DNA of 64,000 bases from Microbacterium sp. SY138 (GTDB lineage: Bacteria > Actinomycetota > Actinomycetes > Actinomycetales > Microbacteriaceae), in contig NZ_CP155793.1 of NCBI RefSeq assembly GCF_039729145.1, forward strand, positions 806,001 to 870,000. The letters run 5' to 3'. Shown piece by piece: positions 18,343-26,566 of this stretch; the stretch's first letter is position 1; each line of letters starts with the position of its first letter. The notes beneath the pieces were generated by a model. That model searched no databases. It saw only the letters and a list, made by a program, of their open reading frames with translations, and was not told the origin of the DNA. Both the position numbers and the translations under genes were made by a program.

Positions 18343-19275
18343 ATGACTGAGACGGAGCCGCCGGAGCTGCCACGCGGGATCGCGCTGGCGTGGGGTGTCG
18401 CCGCGAACCCGCAGCGTGGTCCCAAGCGCGAGATGAGCGTCGAGAAGATCGTCGACGCTGCCGTCGAGCTGGCGGACGCCGAGGGGATCGGCGCCGTGTC
18501 GATGGCCGCGGTCGCGGCGCGGCTCGGATTCACGCCGATGTCGCTGTACCGATACGTGACGGCGAAGGACGATCTGCTGCTGCTGATGCAGGAAGAGGCG
18601 ACAGGGCTGCCGCCGCAGAGCCACCTCGAGGCGGACGGCTGGCGCGGACGACTGATCGCCCTGTATGAAGAGCAGGTCAAGCTCTACCTGCGCCATCCCT
18701 GGATGCTGTCCCTGCCGATCACCGGATCGCCGATCACCCCGAACAGCTCGGCCTGGCTGGATGCCGGGCTCGCCGCTCTCGACGGCACCGCGCTGACGAC
18801 GGAAGAGCGCATGGCCGTCGCGCTCGCGGTGACCGGGCATGCCCGCTGGTGCGGGATCGTGCAGGCCGGCTACACCGAGCAGTCCCGCGGCACGGGACTC
18901 ACCCCGGATGAGGTGGCCGCGCACGAAGCCGCTCTCTTCGATCGGGTGATCACGGCCGAGGAGTTCCCCGCGCTCCGTCGCGCGATCGAAGATGATGTGT
19001 TCACCTCGACGGCCGATCCGTTCCGGTTCGCCGTCGAGCGGACCCTCGACGGGGTCGCGGCGTACCTCGCGGGTCTCGACCGCGGAGAGATGCACGCCGA
19101 GGCGACGGAGTGGATCGACGTCGACCCGGCCGAGTTGTCGGCGGACCGCCGACTCAAAGAGGCTCGGAAGGCGGTGCGGGAGGCGGAGAAGGCTCTGCGG
19201 TCGGCGCATAATATCGAGCGCCAGACGTTGCGGGAGGCCAGGGAGCGGTTGGCGAAGGCGAAGAAGTCCGGCTGA
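18343..19275 (+). CDS. TetR-family transcriptional regulator with TetR_C_1-like ligand domain
   Basis: 310 residues, long for a TetR. The HTH is near residues 35-75 (GFTPMSLYRYVTAKDDLLLLM). The ligand domain resembles those of tetracycline-type repressors, and the final 45 residues are a Lys/Arg/Glu-rich helix likely to form a coiled coil. TAGGAT (18331-18336) ends 6 bases before the ATG, so the message may be leaderless. It is divergent from the DrrAB-like exporter and is its likely repressor. Confidence 0.85.
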   Translation: MTETEPPELPRGIALAWGVAANPQRGPKREMSVEKIVDAAVELADAEGIGAVSMAAVAARLGFTPMSLYRYVTAKDDLLLLMQEEATGLPPQSHLEADGWRGRLIALYEEQVKLYLRHPWMLSLPITGSPITPNSSAWLDAGLAALDGTALTTEERMAVALAVTGHARWCGIVQAGYTEQSRGTGLTPDEVAAHEAALFDRVITAEEFPALRRAIEDDVFTSTADPFRFAVERTLDGVAAYLAGLDRGEMHAEATEWIDVDPAELSADRRLKEARKAVREAEKALRSAHNIERQTLREARERLAKAKKSG

Positions 19276-19327
19276 CACTCGCGCCGGTGCGGCCGCCACG
19301 CCTCACTGATCACACGAGTCACAGAGG

Positions 19328-19357
19328 TTTACACGCGTCCCAGCTACCACATAGAGT
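19328..19357 (+). promoter_or_regulatory. Promoter of the BldC-like gene
   Basis: -35 TTTACA (19328-19333), 18-base spacer, -10 TAGAGT (19352-19357). Transcription would start near 19364, which rules out the in-frame GTG at 19358 as the translation start. Confidence 0.6.
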
Positions 19358-19384
19358 GTGCACATCGAGAAAGGGGTACGTGGG

Positions 19385-19576
19385 ATGCCCGAGGTTCCTG
19401 ACGTCCGATTCCTCACGGTTGCTGAGGTCGCAGAGCTCATGCGCGTGTCCAAGATGACCGTGTATCGGCTGGTCCATGCGGGGGAGTTGCCGGCCGTCCG
19501 TTTCGGGCGCAGCTATCGCGTACCCGAGTCCGCTGTGGCTGATGCGCTGCAGCGCCCGATCGCCGACGTCGGCTGA
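19385..19576 (+). CDS. BldC-like helix-turn-helix DNA-binding protein
   Basis: 63 residues, almost entirely one MerR/excisionase-type winged HTH: VAELMRVSKMTVYRLVHAGELPAVRFGRSYRVPESAV. Size and sequence pattern match actinobacterial BldC (68 residues in Streptomyces), which binds DNA repeats in tandem and controls development; here that role is only an analogy. GAAAGGGG lies 8 bases before ATG 19385, and the promoter at 19328-19357 supports this start. Confidence 0.85.
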   Translation: MPEVPDVRFLTVAEVAELMRVSKMTVYRLVHAGELPAVRFGRSYRVPESAVADALQRPIADVG

Positions 19577-19645
19577 CGTCGATCGCCTTCTCGTGCTCCG
19601 CCGCCTGCGGGCGGTCGATGCGTGTGACAGGCGACGCCTTCGGGT

Positions 19646-19708
19646 TTGCTAGACTGACCCGAGGCATTTTCCGTGCCCGTACCCGGGTGTCCGATTTCGG
19701 CGACACCC
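19646..19708 (+). promoter_or_regulatory. Extended -10 promoter and leader hairpin of the bS22 gene
   Basis: TGCTAGACT (19647-19655) is an extended -10 element. The transcribed leader of about 70 bases contains a hairpin GGGTGTC (19685-19691) / GACACCC (19702-19708) before the ribosome binding site. A long structured leader on a ribosomal-protein gene suggests possible autoregulation, which is inference. Confidence 0.5.
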
Positions 19709-19732
19709 AGCCACTGACTTAGTGAGGTTTCC

Positions 19733-19831
19733 GTGGGTTCTGTCATCAAGAAGCGCCGCAAGCGCATGGCGAAGAAGAAGCACCGCAAGCTGCTTCGTAA
19801 GACTCGCCACCAGCGTCGCAACAAGAAGTAA
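19733..19831 (+). CDS. Small basic ribosomal protein bS22 (AURKAIP1/COX24-domain protein)
   Basis: A 32-residue, extremely basic peptide: GTG start, then GSVIKKRRKRMAKKKHRK, ending RHQRRNKK. The length and the KKRRKRMAKKKHRKLLR core match the actinobacterial 30S subunit protein bS22, whose relatives include the mitochondrial AURKAIP1/COX24 domain. GTGAGG precedes the start. The gene has its own promoter, leader hairpin and terminator, so it is a complete single-gene unit. Confidence 0.9.
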   Translation: MGSVIKKRRKRMAKKKHRKLLRKTRHQRRNKK

Positions 19832-19844
19832 GCGACCAGACACG

Positions 19845-19870
19845 AGCGCCTGTCTTCGGACGGGCGCTTT
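19845..19870 (+). terminator. Terminator of the bS22 gene with UUCG tetraloop
   Basis: Stem AGCGCCTGTC (19845-19854) / GACGGGCGCT (19859-19868), 10 pairs including one G-U, closed by the very stable C(UUCG)G tetraloop and followed by TTT. Confidence 0.85.
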
Positions 19871-19909
19871 GTGTCTCCGGCCGCATCTCCGTCCCGCCGA
19901 GAGGATGTC

Positions 19910-20212
19910 ATGAAGTCGATCACCGTCACCGAGCTCGCCGAGCGCACCGGTATCCCGCTCATCGATGTGCGGGAGGTGGACGAGTTCGCTGCCGGCCATG
20001 TGCCGGGGGCCGTCAACATCCCGATGTCCGAGATCGGCAACCGGCTGGAAGAGCTGCCTGCCGAGGCGTTCGACGTCATCTGCCAGGCAGGCGGGCGCTC
20101 GGCTCGTGTGGTCGAGGCTCTGGAGTCGCGCGGTTACGACGCCACGAACGTCGAGGGCGGCACCGGCGAGTGGATCGCCCAGGGCCGCGCGGTCGAGGTG
20201 CCGTCGGCGTGA
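19910..20212 (+). CDS. Rhodanese-like domain protein
   Basis: 100 residues forming a single rhodanese domain. The N-terminal motif LIDVREVDEFAAGHVPGA and the active-site loop starting at the Cys of ICQAGGRS are intact, so sulfur transfer is possible. GAGAGGA precedes ATG 19910. Its stop overlaps the glutaredoxin-like start (GTGA), making the first of three coupled genes with thiol or small-barrel products. Confidence 0.88.
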   Translation: MKSITVTELAERTGIPLIDVREVDEFAAGHVPGAVNIPMSEIGNRLEELPAEAFDVICQAGGRSARVVEALESRGYDATNVEGGTGEWIAQGRAVEVPSA

Positions 20213-20505
20213 CCACGCTGACTCTGATCGGCAAGCCCGACTGCCATCTGTGCGACGTCGCCTCCGACGTCATCGATGCCGTCGTCGCCGAGCTGCCCGA
20301 CGCCGCCGCCGAGCAGATCGAGATCGTCGAGGCGTCGATCCAGGACGATCCCGCGCTGTACGAGCTGTGGTGGGAGAAGATCCCGGTCGTGCTGATCGAC
20401 GGCGAGCTGCACGCGCATTGGCGCGTCTCGCCCGACCGGCTGCGAGAGGCGCTCGAAGGCGCACTCCGTGGTGAATCCCCGACCGAACTGAAGGAAGCCC
20501 TGTGA
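20209..20505 (+). CDS. Glutaredoxin-like (DUF836) thiol protein
   Basis: 98 residues with a thioredoxin-like fold pattern. The opening TLIGKPDCHLCDVA carries a CHLC redox pair, and a conserved cis-Pro region (IPVVLIDGEL) follows. The GTG start at 20209 overlaps the rhodanese stop and the gene's own stop overlaps the next GTG start, so both are GTGA couplings. The protein partner is unknown; reduction of sulfur carried by the neighbouring rhodanese is a reasonable idea only. Confidence 0.85.
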   Translation: MTTLTLIGKPDCHLCDVASDVIDAVVAELPDAAAEQIEIVEASIQDDPALYELWWEKIPVVLIDGELHAHWRVSPDRLREALEGALRGESPTELKEAL

Positions 20506-20804
20506 CCATCCGCCATGTCGTGACCTGGAAGCTCGCCGCCGAAGACGCCGCCGAGCGTGGTGCCCAGGCTGCCGAGGTCGCTCGCCGGCTGAACGCTCTC
20601 GACGGTGTCGTCCCGCAGCTCCTCTCCATCTCCGCCGGCGCGAACGTCGCCTATCCGGAGGCGAACTGGGACGTCACGCTCGTCGCGGACTTCGCCTCAG
20701 TCGCGGCGATCGACGAGTACCAGGTGCACCCCGCGCACGCCGAGGTCGCCGCGTACATCCGATCGGTCGTCGCCTCGCGCGTCGCCGTCGACTTCGAGGT
20801 CTGA
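20502..20804 (+). CDS. Dabb (stress-responsive alpha/beta barrel) family protein
   Basis: 100 residues with the Dabb pattern: start TIRHVVTWKL, middle DVTLVADFASVAAIDEYQVHPAH. These dimeric ferredoxin-like barrels have varied or unknown functions. The gene starts with GTG overlapping the previous stop by four bases, ending a three-gene coupled operon. Confidence 0.85.
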   Translation: MTIRHVVTWKLAAEDAAERGAQAAEVARRLNALDGVVPQLLSISAGANVAYPEANWDVTLVADFASVAAIDEYQVHPAHAEVAAYIRSVVASRVAVDFEV

Positions 20805-20976
20805 CACCGCGTCGCACCGACCCAGGAACTCGGTTTCCACGTGTGATCGGGGCGTACTTGCAACACAAACGTAATGCGCGCGGATGCCGATGTCATTGGT
20901 CACGCGACGAGCCGCATGTTTAGATGAACTCCTACCCGTCAGCGGGCCTCCGTGCCCTCGACTCACAGGAGCCGAC

Positions 20977-21795
20977 ATGCCTCGTCGCAACCTCATCGCC
21001 GGCCTCGCCCTCGTGGCGACGGCCACCCTCGCGCTCGCCGGCTGCGCCACCGGATCATCCGACGCGGGAAGCAGTGACGCTCCCGCCGCCGACGACAAGT
21101 ACGGTCTCGTCGAGGCCGGAACGCTCACCGTGTGCTCCGACGTCCCCTACCCGCCGTTCGAGGTCGAGGACCCCTCCAGCGAAACCGGCTACTCCGGCTT
21201 CGACATCGACCTGCTCAGTGCGATCGCCGAGAAGATCGACCTGAAGCTCGCCGTGCAGGACGTGGGCTTCGACGCGCTCCAGTCCGGCACCACGCTCGCC
21301 GCCGGCACGTGCGACATCGGTGCCTCTGCGATGACCATCACCGACGAGCGCAAGGCGAACATCGACTTCTCCGACCCGTACGTCGACTCGCTGCAGTCGC
21401 TCCTCGTGCGCGCCGACTCGGACATCAAGTCGATCGACGACCTCGACGGCAAGAACGTCGGCGTGCAGCAGGGCACCACCGGCGAGACCTACGCGGGCGA
21501 GAACGCTCCGGGTGCGCAGCTGGTGCAGTACCCCTCGGACGGTGAGCTGTGGCCGGCCATGCAGGCGGGTCAGATCGACGCCATCCTGCAGGACCAGCCC
21601 GTCAACTACGTGCACGAGCAGGACGACCCCGACTACAAGATCGTCGAGACGTACCCGACCGACGAGTCGTACGGCTTCGCCTTCGCCAAGGGCGAGAAGG
21701 ACGAGCTGCGCGACGCGGTCAACAAGGCGCTCAAGGAGCTCCAGGACGACGGCGGATACCAGAAGATCTACGACGAGTACCTCGCGGCCAAGTGA
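20977..21795 (+). CDS. Polar amino-acid ABC transporter, substrate-binding lipoprotein
   Basis: 272 residues. A lipoprotein signal ends in LALAGC, so the mature protein is anchored outside the membrane. The periplasmic-binding fold of family 3 is clear: SETGYSGFDIDLLSAIAE, then CDIGASAMTITDERKANIDFSDPY. Family 3 proteins bind glutamine, glutamate, cystine or basic amino acids; which one cannot be said. CAGGAG precedes the ATG. The 172-base upstream gap holds A/T-rich stretches but no promoter I can place firmly. It leads a three-gene importer. Confidence 0.88.
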   Translation: MPRRNLIAGLALVATATLALAGCATGSSDAGSSDAPAADDKYGLVEAGTLTVCSDVPYPPFEVEDPSSETGYSGFDIDLLSAIAEKIDLKLAVQDVGFDALQSGTTLAAGTCDIGASAMTITDERKANIDFSDPYVDSLQSLLVRADSDIKSIDDLDGKNVGVQQGTTGETYAGENAPGAQLVQYPSDGELWPAMQAGQIDAILQDQPVNYVHEQDDPDYKIVETYPTDESYGFAFAKGEKDELRDAVNKALKELQDDGGYQKIYDEYLAAK

Positions 21796-21829
21796 CCGGC
21801 GGGGTCGGTAGAGCGGGAGGTCCTCGACG

Positions 21830-22627
21830 ATGGCGTTGAGGCGTACCACCAAGAGCAAGCTGTATCGCTACACGGTCTACGTGGTGCTGATCGCGATCGC
21901 CGTCTGGGCGATCGTGAGCACCGACTGGGCGAAGATCGGCCCGCTGTTCTTCAATCCTGAAGTCGCGGCGAAGATGTTCCCCGGGATCATCACGACCGCG
22001 TTGGTCAACACGCTGTGGTTCACGGCCGTTGCCTTCGCCGGGGGGCTGCTGCTCGGAGTCGTGCTGGCACTGATGAAGCTGTCGACCATCGCGCCGTTCC
22101 GGTGGATCGCGACGTGCTGGATCGAGTTGTTCCGGGGGCTCCCCGCGATCCTCACGATCTTCGGCATCGCGTTCATCCTGCCGATCGCGCTGGGCGTGCC
22201 CGGCACGAAGCTGGGCGGACCGGTCGTGCTCGGTCTCATCGGTCTCGTCCTCGTCGCCTCGGCATACATGGCCGAGACGATCCGTGCGGGCATCCAGGCC
22301 GTTCCGAAGGGCCAGACCGAGGCGGCGCGCTCCCTCGGCATGTCGCCCATGAAGACGACGTTCTGGATCATCGTGCCGCAGGGGTTCCGGATCATCATCC
22401 CGCCCCTGACCAACGAGTTCGTGCTGCTGCTGAAGGACACGTCGCTGCTCTTCGTGGCGGGTTCGTTCATCTGGTCGAAGGAGCTCACGACCTTCGCCCG
22501 CGATGCGAGCACGCAGAACGCGAACGGAACGCCGCTGATCATGGCGGCGATCCTGTACCTGATCGTGACGATTCCGCTCACGCGCTTCAGCGCGTGGCTG
22601 GAGCGACGGATGTCGAGGCAGCGATGA
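21830..22627 (+). CDS. Amino-acid ABC transporter permease (HisM/GlnP type)
   Basis: 265 residues with about five membrane helices. The EAA loop that contacts the ATPase reads [27 protein letters not shown] lies before the ATG. Its stop overlaps the ATPase start (ATGA). A single permease gene implies a homodimeric channel. Confidence 0.9.
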   Translation: MALRRTTKSKLYRYTVYVVLIAIAVWAIVSTDWAKIGPLFFNPEVAAKMFPGIITTALVNTLWFTAVAFAGGLLLGVVLALMKLSTIAPFRWIATCWIELFRGLPAILTIFGIAFILPIALGVPGTKLGGPVVLGLIGLVLVASAYMAETIRAGIQAVPKGQTEAARSLGMSPMKTTFWIIVPQGFRIIIPPLTNEFVLLLKDTSLLFVAGSFIWSKELTTFARDASTQNANGTPLIMAAILYLIVTIPLTRFSAWLERRMSRQR

Positions 22628-23379
22628 TCACCGACCTGATTGATGTCCACGCCCCCGCGATCGACGTGCAGGGGCTCGTGAAGTCGTTCGGCGACAACGA
22701 GGTGCTCAAGGGCATCGACCTCACCGTCACCAAGGGCGAGGTCGTGTGCGTGATCGGACCCTCGGGCTCGGGCAAGTCGACGCTGCTGCGTTCGGTGAAC
22801 CTGCTCGAGGAGCCGACCGGCGGCAAGGTGCTGATCGAGGGGATCGACATCACCGACCCCGACGTCGACATCGACCGCGTTCGCACCCGCATCGGCATGG
22901 TGTTCCAGAGCTTCAACCTCTTCCCGCACCTCGATGTGCTGGGCAATCTCACGATCGCCCAGCAGCGCGTGAAGAAGCGGTCGAAGAAGGAAGCCGAGCT
23001 GATCGCGCACGCCATGCTCACCCGGGTCGGCCTGGCCGAGAAGGCCGACGCCTACCCCGGGCACCTGTCGGGAGGGCAGCAGCAGCGCGTGGCGATCGCC
23101 CGCGCGCTGTGCATGAACCCCGACATGATGCTGTTCGACGAGCCCACTTCGGCGCTCGACCCCGAGCTGGTCGGCGAGGTGCTGCAGGTGATGCGCTCAT
23201 TGGCCGACGAGGGGATGACGATGCTCGTCGTCACGCACGAGATGGGATTCGCGCGCGAAGTCGGATCCCGCCTCATCTTCATGGACGGTGGGCACATCGT
23301 CGAGGAAGGCGACCCGCGCGAGGTGCTGGGCAACCCGCAGCATCAGCGCACGAAGGACTTCCTCTCGCGCGTGCTCTGA
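22624..23379 (+). CDS. Amino-acid ABC transporter ATP-binding protein
   Basis: 251 residues: Walker [10 protein letters not shown], signature LSGGQQQR, Walker [16 protein letters not shown]-loop VTHEMGF. The [11 protein letters not shown] form is typical of polar amino-acid importers (GlnQ/HisP). The start at 22624 overlaps the permease stop. A perfect hairpin terminator follows the stop after about 36 bases. Confidence 0.92.
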   Translation: MITDLIDVHAPAIDVQGLVKSFGDNEVLKGIDLTVTKGEVVCVIGPSGSGKSTLLRSVNLLEEPTGGKVLIEGIDITDPDVDIDRVRTRIGMVFQSFNLFPHLDVLGNLTIAQQRVKKRSKKEAELIAHAMLTRVGLAEKADAYPGHLSGGQQQRVAIARALCMNPDMMLFDEPTSALDPELVGEVLQVMRSLADEGMTMLVVTHEMGFAREVGSRLIFMDGGHIVEEGDPREVLGNPQHQRTKDFLSRVL

Positions 23380-23415
23380 TCCGAGATCCCGCGTCGCCGA
23401 GACCCATCGAAATCA

Positions 23416-23457
23416 CCGAGACCCCCTGTCGCAGACATCTGCGACAGGGGGTCTCGG
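23416..23457. terminator. Perfect 19-base hairpin between convergent genes
   Basis: CCGAGACCCCCTGTCGCAG (23416-23434) pairs without mismatch with 23439-23457 around an ACAT loop. It lies between the amino-acid importer and the minus-strand YegP gene, so it probably stops transcription from both sides. No T-tract. Confidence 0.8.
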
Positions 23458-23478
23458 CGTGAAGCGTGGGTATCGAGC

Positions 23479-23658
23479 TCAGTCGGCTTCGACGACCTCG
23501 GCGTCCGCGGCGTTGCGGCGCACGGAGTCGATGCCGTTCAGAGCGGCGGACTTCGACGAGTAGCCCTCGCTTATGGCGATGACCTCGCCGTTGCCGGCCT
23601 TCAGGCGGAACCGGTACTCGCCGGACTTGTCGGTGTACAGCTCGAATTTGCCTGCCAT
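23479..23658 (-). CDS. YegP-like DUF1508 protein
   Basis: 59 residues containing one DUF1508 unit: FELYTDKSGEYRFRLKAGNGEVIAISEGYSSKSAALNGIDSV, shown here only as the family's typical order of Phe-Arg-Leu-Lys-Ala-Gly and Gly-Tyr-Ser-Ser-Lys elements. E. coli YegP has two such units; single-unit forms are common. GAAAGGA precedes the ATG at 23658. Function unknown. Confidence 0.85.
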   Translation of the reverse strand: MAGKFELYTDKSGEYRFRLKAGNGEVIAISEGYSSKSAALNGIDSVRRNAADAEVVEAD

Positions 23659-23748
23659 GAGGCGTCCTTTCTCTCTCGGATGGAGGGAGCCCCGCCCCTC
23701 GCGCCTCACGCTAGCGTTCGGGGCGGGCCCGGGGGAAGAGCGATGGGT

Positions 23749-24840
23749 TCAGCCGCGCGGGTGCACGGCGACAGGCTCGGGAGCGATCGCGATGCGCACC
23801 CGATCCCCGAACGCGGGGTGGGTGCCCGGCGCATGCTGCACCCGGACGAGCTCACCAGATTCGGTGCGGACGAGCGTACGACGCATGCTGCCGAGGAAGG
23901 TGCTCTCCTCGACCAGGGCATCGGCTGCGGCGTCGGCCTCGGATGCGAAGTAGACGTTTTCCGGTCGCAGATACACATCGACCGGCCCGTCCGCCCGTGA
24001 CTGCAGAGGAAGCCGCTGCCCCCAGACCATCACATGATCGCCCTCGGCGACCCCGGATACGACGCTGGACAGGCCGACGAAAGCCGCGACTCCGGCGGTC
24101 GAGGGCATCGTGTAGAGCTGCTCGGGGGAACCGATCTGCTCGATGCGACCGTCGTTCATCACGGCGATCCGGTCGGAGACGGCCAGCGCCTCCTCCTGGT
24201 CGTGGGTGACGAACACGGTCGTGATGCCGAGGCGCAGCTGGATGCGGCGGATCTCGTCGCGCAGCTGCACGCGCACCTTCGCGTCGAGCGCGGAGAGCGG
24301 TTCGTCGAGAAGCAGCACCTTGGGCTCGGTCACCAGCGCACGGGCGAGCGCCACCCGCTGCTGCTGTCCGCCGGAGAGCTGGTGCGGAAAGCGATCGGCG
24401 AAGTCGGCGAGTCCGACCAGCGCGAGGGCATCGACGGCGCGGCGCGAGGCCTCCGCCTTCGCGATCCCGCGCCGGCGCAGGCCGAAGGCGGTGTTCTCGG
24501 CGACCCGCAGGTGCGGGAAGAGCGAGTACGACTGGAAGACCATCCCGATGTCGCGCTTGTTCGTGGGCACTCGAGAGACGTCTCCGCCGCCCAGGAGCAC
24601 GGCGCCCTCATCCCCACCCTCGAGACCGGCGAGCACACGCAGCAGCGTGGTCTTGCCGCAGCCGGAGGGGCCGAGGAGCGAGACGAACTCCCCGGGGGCG
24701 ATGTCCAGGTCCACACCGTGCAGCACCCGGTTGCCGCCGTAGCTCTTGACGATGCCCTGCAGCTCGACGCGCGTTCCCTCGCCCGCCTGCGAGAGCAGCA
24801 GGTTGTCCTTGGTGCGCGGCAGCGCGTGGTCGAGGGTCAT
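23749..24840 (-). CDS. ABC importer ATP-binding protein (PotA/FbpC-like)
   Basis: 363 residues. N-terminal nucleotide-binding domain with Walker A GPSGCGKTT, signature LSGGQQQR, Walker B VLLLDEPLSALD and H-loop VTHDQEE; then a C-terminal TOBE-type domain (about 245-363) with YLRPENVYF. This layout is that of spermidine, Fe3+ or phosphonate importers. The start overlaps the preceding permease stop (ATGA), the last coupling of a four-gene operon. Confidence 0.9.
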   Translation of the reverse strand: MTLDHALPRTKDNLLLSQAGEGTRVELQGIVKSYGGNRVLHGVDLDIAPGEFVSLLGPSGCGKTTLLRVLAGLEGGDEGAVLLGGGDVSRVPTNKRDIGMVFQSYSLFPHLRVAENTAFGLRRRGIAKAEASRRAVDALALVGLADFADRFPHQLSGGQQQRVALARALVTEPKVLLLDEPLSALDAKVRVQLRDEIRRIQLRLGITTVFVTHDQEEALAVSDRIAVMNDGRIEQIGSPEQLYTMPSTAGVAAFVGLSSVVSGVAEGDHVMVWGQRLPLQSRADGPVDVYLRPENVYFASEADAAADALVEESTFLGSMRRTLVRTESGELVRVQHAPGTHPAFGDRVRIAIAPEPVAVHPRG

Positions 24841-25631
24841 GAGCGGGCCTTTCCGGTACCGCGGGCGACGCGGCCGATGACGAGGAGCAGGAGGAAGACG
24901 AACACCAGCGCGAGCAGCGTGAAGATCGCCGGCGCATAGGGATCCTGTTTGTTCACGACGACCATGGCGGTCTGGAACACCTGGCGGTTCAGGAGCGAGG
25001 CGATCGTGAACTCGCCGAGCACCACCGCGATGGAGATGAGCGACGCGGCGAGCAGCCCCTGGCGGAGGTTCGGAGCGAGCACCCGGAGGACGACCGTCGG
25101 CCAGCTGGCGCCGAGCGACCGTGCGGCCTCGGAGAGGGTGCGCAGGTCGGCGGCATCGATCGACGCCTGGATCGAGCGGAACGCGAACGGCAGCACGGTG
25201 ATCCCGTAGGCGAAGGCGAGCGTCCAGGTGCCGGTGCCGAAGGCGCGACCGATCTGCAGGTAGATGGGAGCGAGGCCGACCACGAGCACGATGGCGGGGA
25301 TGGAGATGGGCAGCAGCACCGCGAACTCGAAGGCGGGTTTGAGCTTGGGGAAGCGCAGGTTCACCAGGATCATGGTGGGGGCGAGCAGGAGCAGCACGAT
25401 GGCCACCGTGACGACGGCCAGGATCAGGGAGTTGCCCAGACCCGCCCAGATCGGCCTCAGGGTAGCGGCTGCCGCGGGGTCGAACAGCGCGATCCAGCGG
25501 GCGAACGACAGCCCGCCCTCGGGGTCGCGCAGCGTGAAGAGGAACGTCGACACCAGGGGAACGGCGAAGAACGCACCGACGAGGATGCCGATGACCCCGC
25601 GGGTCGCGAGGGAGGGACCGAGCCGGTTCAC
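24837..25631 (-). CDS. ABC importer permease 2 (PotC-like)
   Basis: 264 residues from the GTG at 25631, chosen because it overlaps the previous stop as GTGA, like the other joints in this operon, and has AGGTGG 5 bases upstream. A GTG three codons earlier (25640) is possible. Six membrane helices and an EAA-type loop (SEAARSLGASWPTVVLRVLAPNL) are visible. It pairs with the other permease to form the channel. Confidence 0.87.
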   Translation of the reverse strand: MNRLGPSLATRGVIGILVGAFFAVPLVSTFLFTLRDPEGGLSFARWIALFDPAAAATLRPIWAGLGNSLILAVVTVAIVLLLLAPTMILVNLRFPKLKPAFEFAVLLPISIPAIVLVVGLAPIYLQIGRAFGTGTWTLAFAYGITVLPFAFRSIQASIDAADLRTLSEAARSLGASWPTVVLRVLAPNLRQGLLAASLISIAVVLGEFTIASLLNRQVFQTAMVVVNKQDPYAPAIFTLLALVFVFLLLLVIGRVARGTGKARS

Positions 25632-26566
25632 GACTGCCACCTGGCCGCGCGTCGTTGCACGAGGGAGTACAGGGCCATGACGATCCCGACGATCACGATC
25701 ATGCCGAGCGCGAGGGCGCCGGCGAGGTTCTCGCGGCCGAGGACCGTCTCACTCGTGAGGGCAGTGCGAATCTGCAGCGGCACGATCTGCGCTCCCTGAC
25801 TGGCGAGGGCGGCGGCGGTGGCGTACGACGAGAACGAGTTCGCGAACAGCAGCAGCAGGCTGGCGAGGAACGACGGCGCGAGCACCGGGATGCCGATGCG
25901 CAGCCAGAAGCTCGCTCGGGTGCCGCCGAGCGTGAGGTTGGCCTCGGCCCACTGCGGCTTGAGCGCGGCGAGGGCGGGCATGAAGGTGATGACCATGAGC
26001 GGGATCTGGAAGTAGAAGTAGGGGAGGACGAGTCCGGGCAGCTCGTACAGCCAGGTGCCGTTCTCGAAGATGTTGACGCCGAACGAGTCCTTCAGGAAGA
26101 CCGTGACGACACCCTGGATGCCGATGGTCGCGATGAAGGCGAACGCCAGCATGACGCCACCGAACTGGGCCAGCACGCCGGCCGCCGCGTCCACAGCCGA
26201 GCGCGTTCGGCCTTCGGGGTCCATGCCGAGCAGGGCGTAGCAGACGAGCGCACCGACGAGCGCACCCACCACGGCGGTGAGCAGCGAGAGCCCGGCGGAG
26301 TTCGCGAAGGTGTTCAGCACGACGGGATCGGCGAGGGCCGACATGTTCGACCAGGTGAAGGAGCCGTCCTTCGTGAAGAAGCCGGAGCCGATCGACAGGA
26401 TCGTCGGCACCGCCAGGAAGAGCACGACGTATGCGGCGAACGGAACGAGCCCGAGCCAGGCGAAGGACGGAGCGGACCGCCGGGCCCTCGCGTGCGGCGA
26501 GGACCCGGCGGAGGTGGTGGGGGCGGATGCCGCGGCGTCCGCCCCCGTTGCGGTGAGGGTGGTCAC
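25628..26566 (-). CDS. ABC importer permease 1 (PotB-like)
   Basis: 312 residues. The GTG start at 26566 overlaps the binding-protein stop (GTGA). A 40-residue cytoplasmic, Ala/Ser/Arg-rich N-terminus precedes about six to seven membrane helices. The EAA-like loop is AEANLTLGGTRASFWLRIGIPVL. Upstream in-frame codons run over the binding-protein gene and are not protein-like. Confidence 0.87.
   Translation of the reverse strand: MTTLTATGADAAASAPTTSAGSSPHARARRSAPSFAWLGLVPFAAYVVLFLAVPTILSIGSGFFTKDGSFTWSNMSALADPVVLNTFANSAGLSLLTAVVGALVGALVCYALLGMDPEGRTRSAVDAAAGVLAQFGGVMLAFAFIATIGIQGVVTVFLKDSFGVNIFENGTWLYELPGLVLPYFYFQIPLMVITFMPALAALKPQWAEANLTLGGTRASFWLRIGIPVLAPSFLASLLLLFANSFSSYATAAALASQGAQIVPLQIRTALTSETVLGRENLAGALALGMIVIVGIVMALYSLVQRRAARWQS

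Noticed and set aside
20805..20976. A promoter or riboswitch upstream of the amino-acid importer
   Set aside because: Possible TTGCAA and TAGATG elements exist but spacing is poor and no convincing leader fold was seen.
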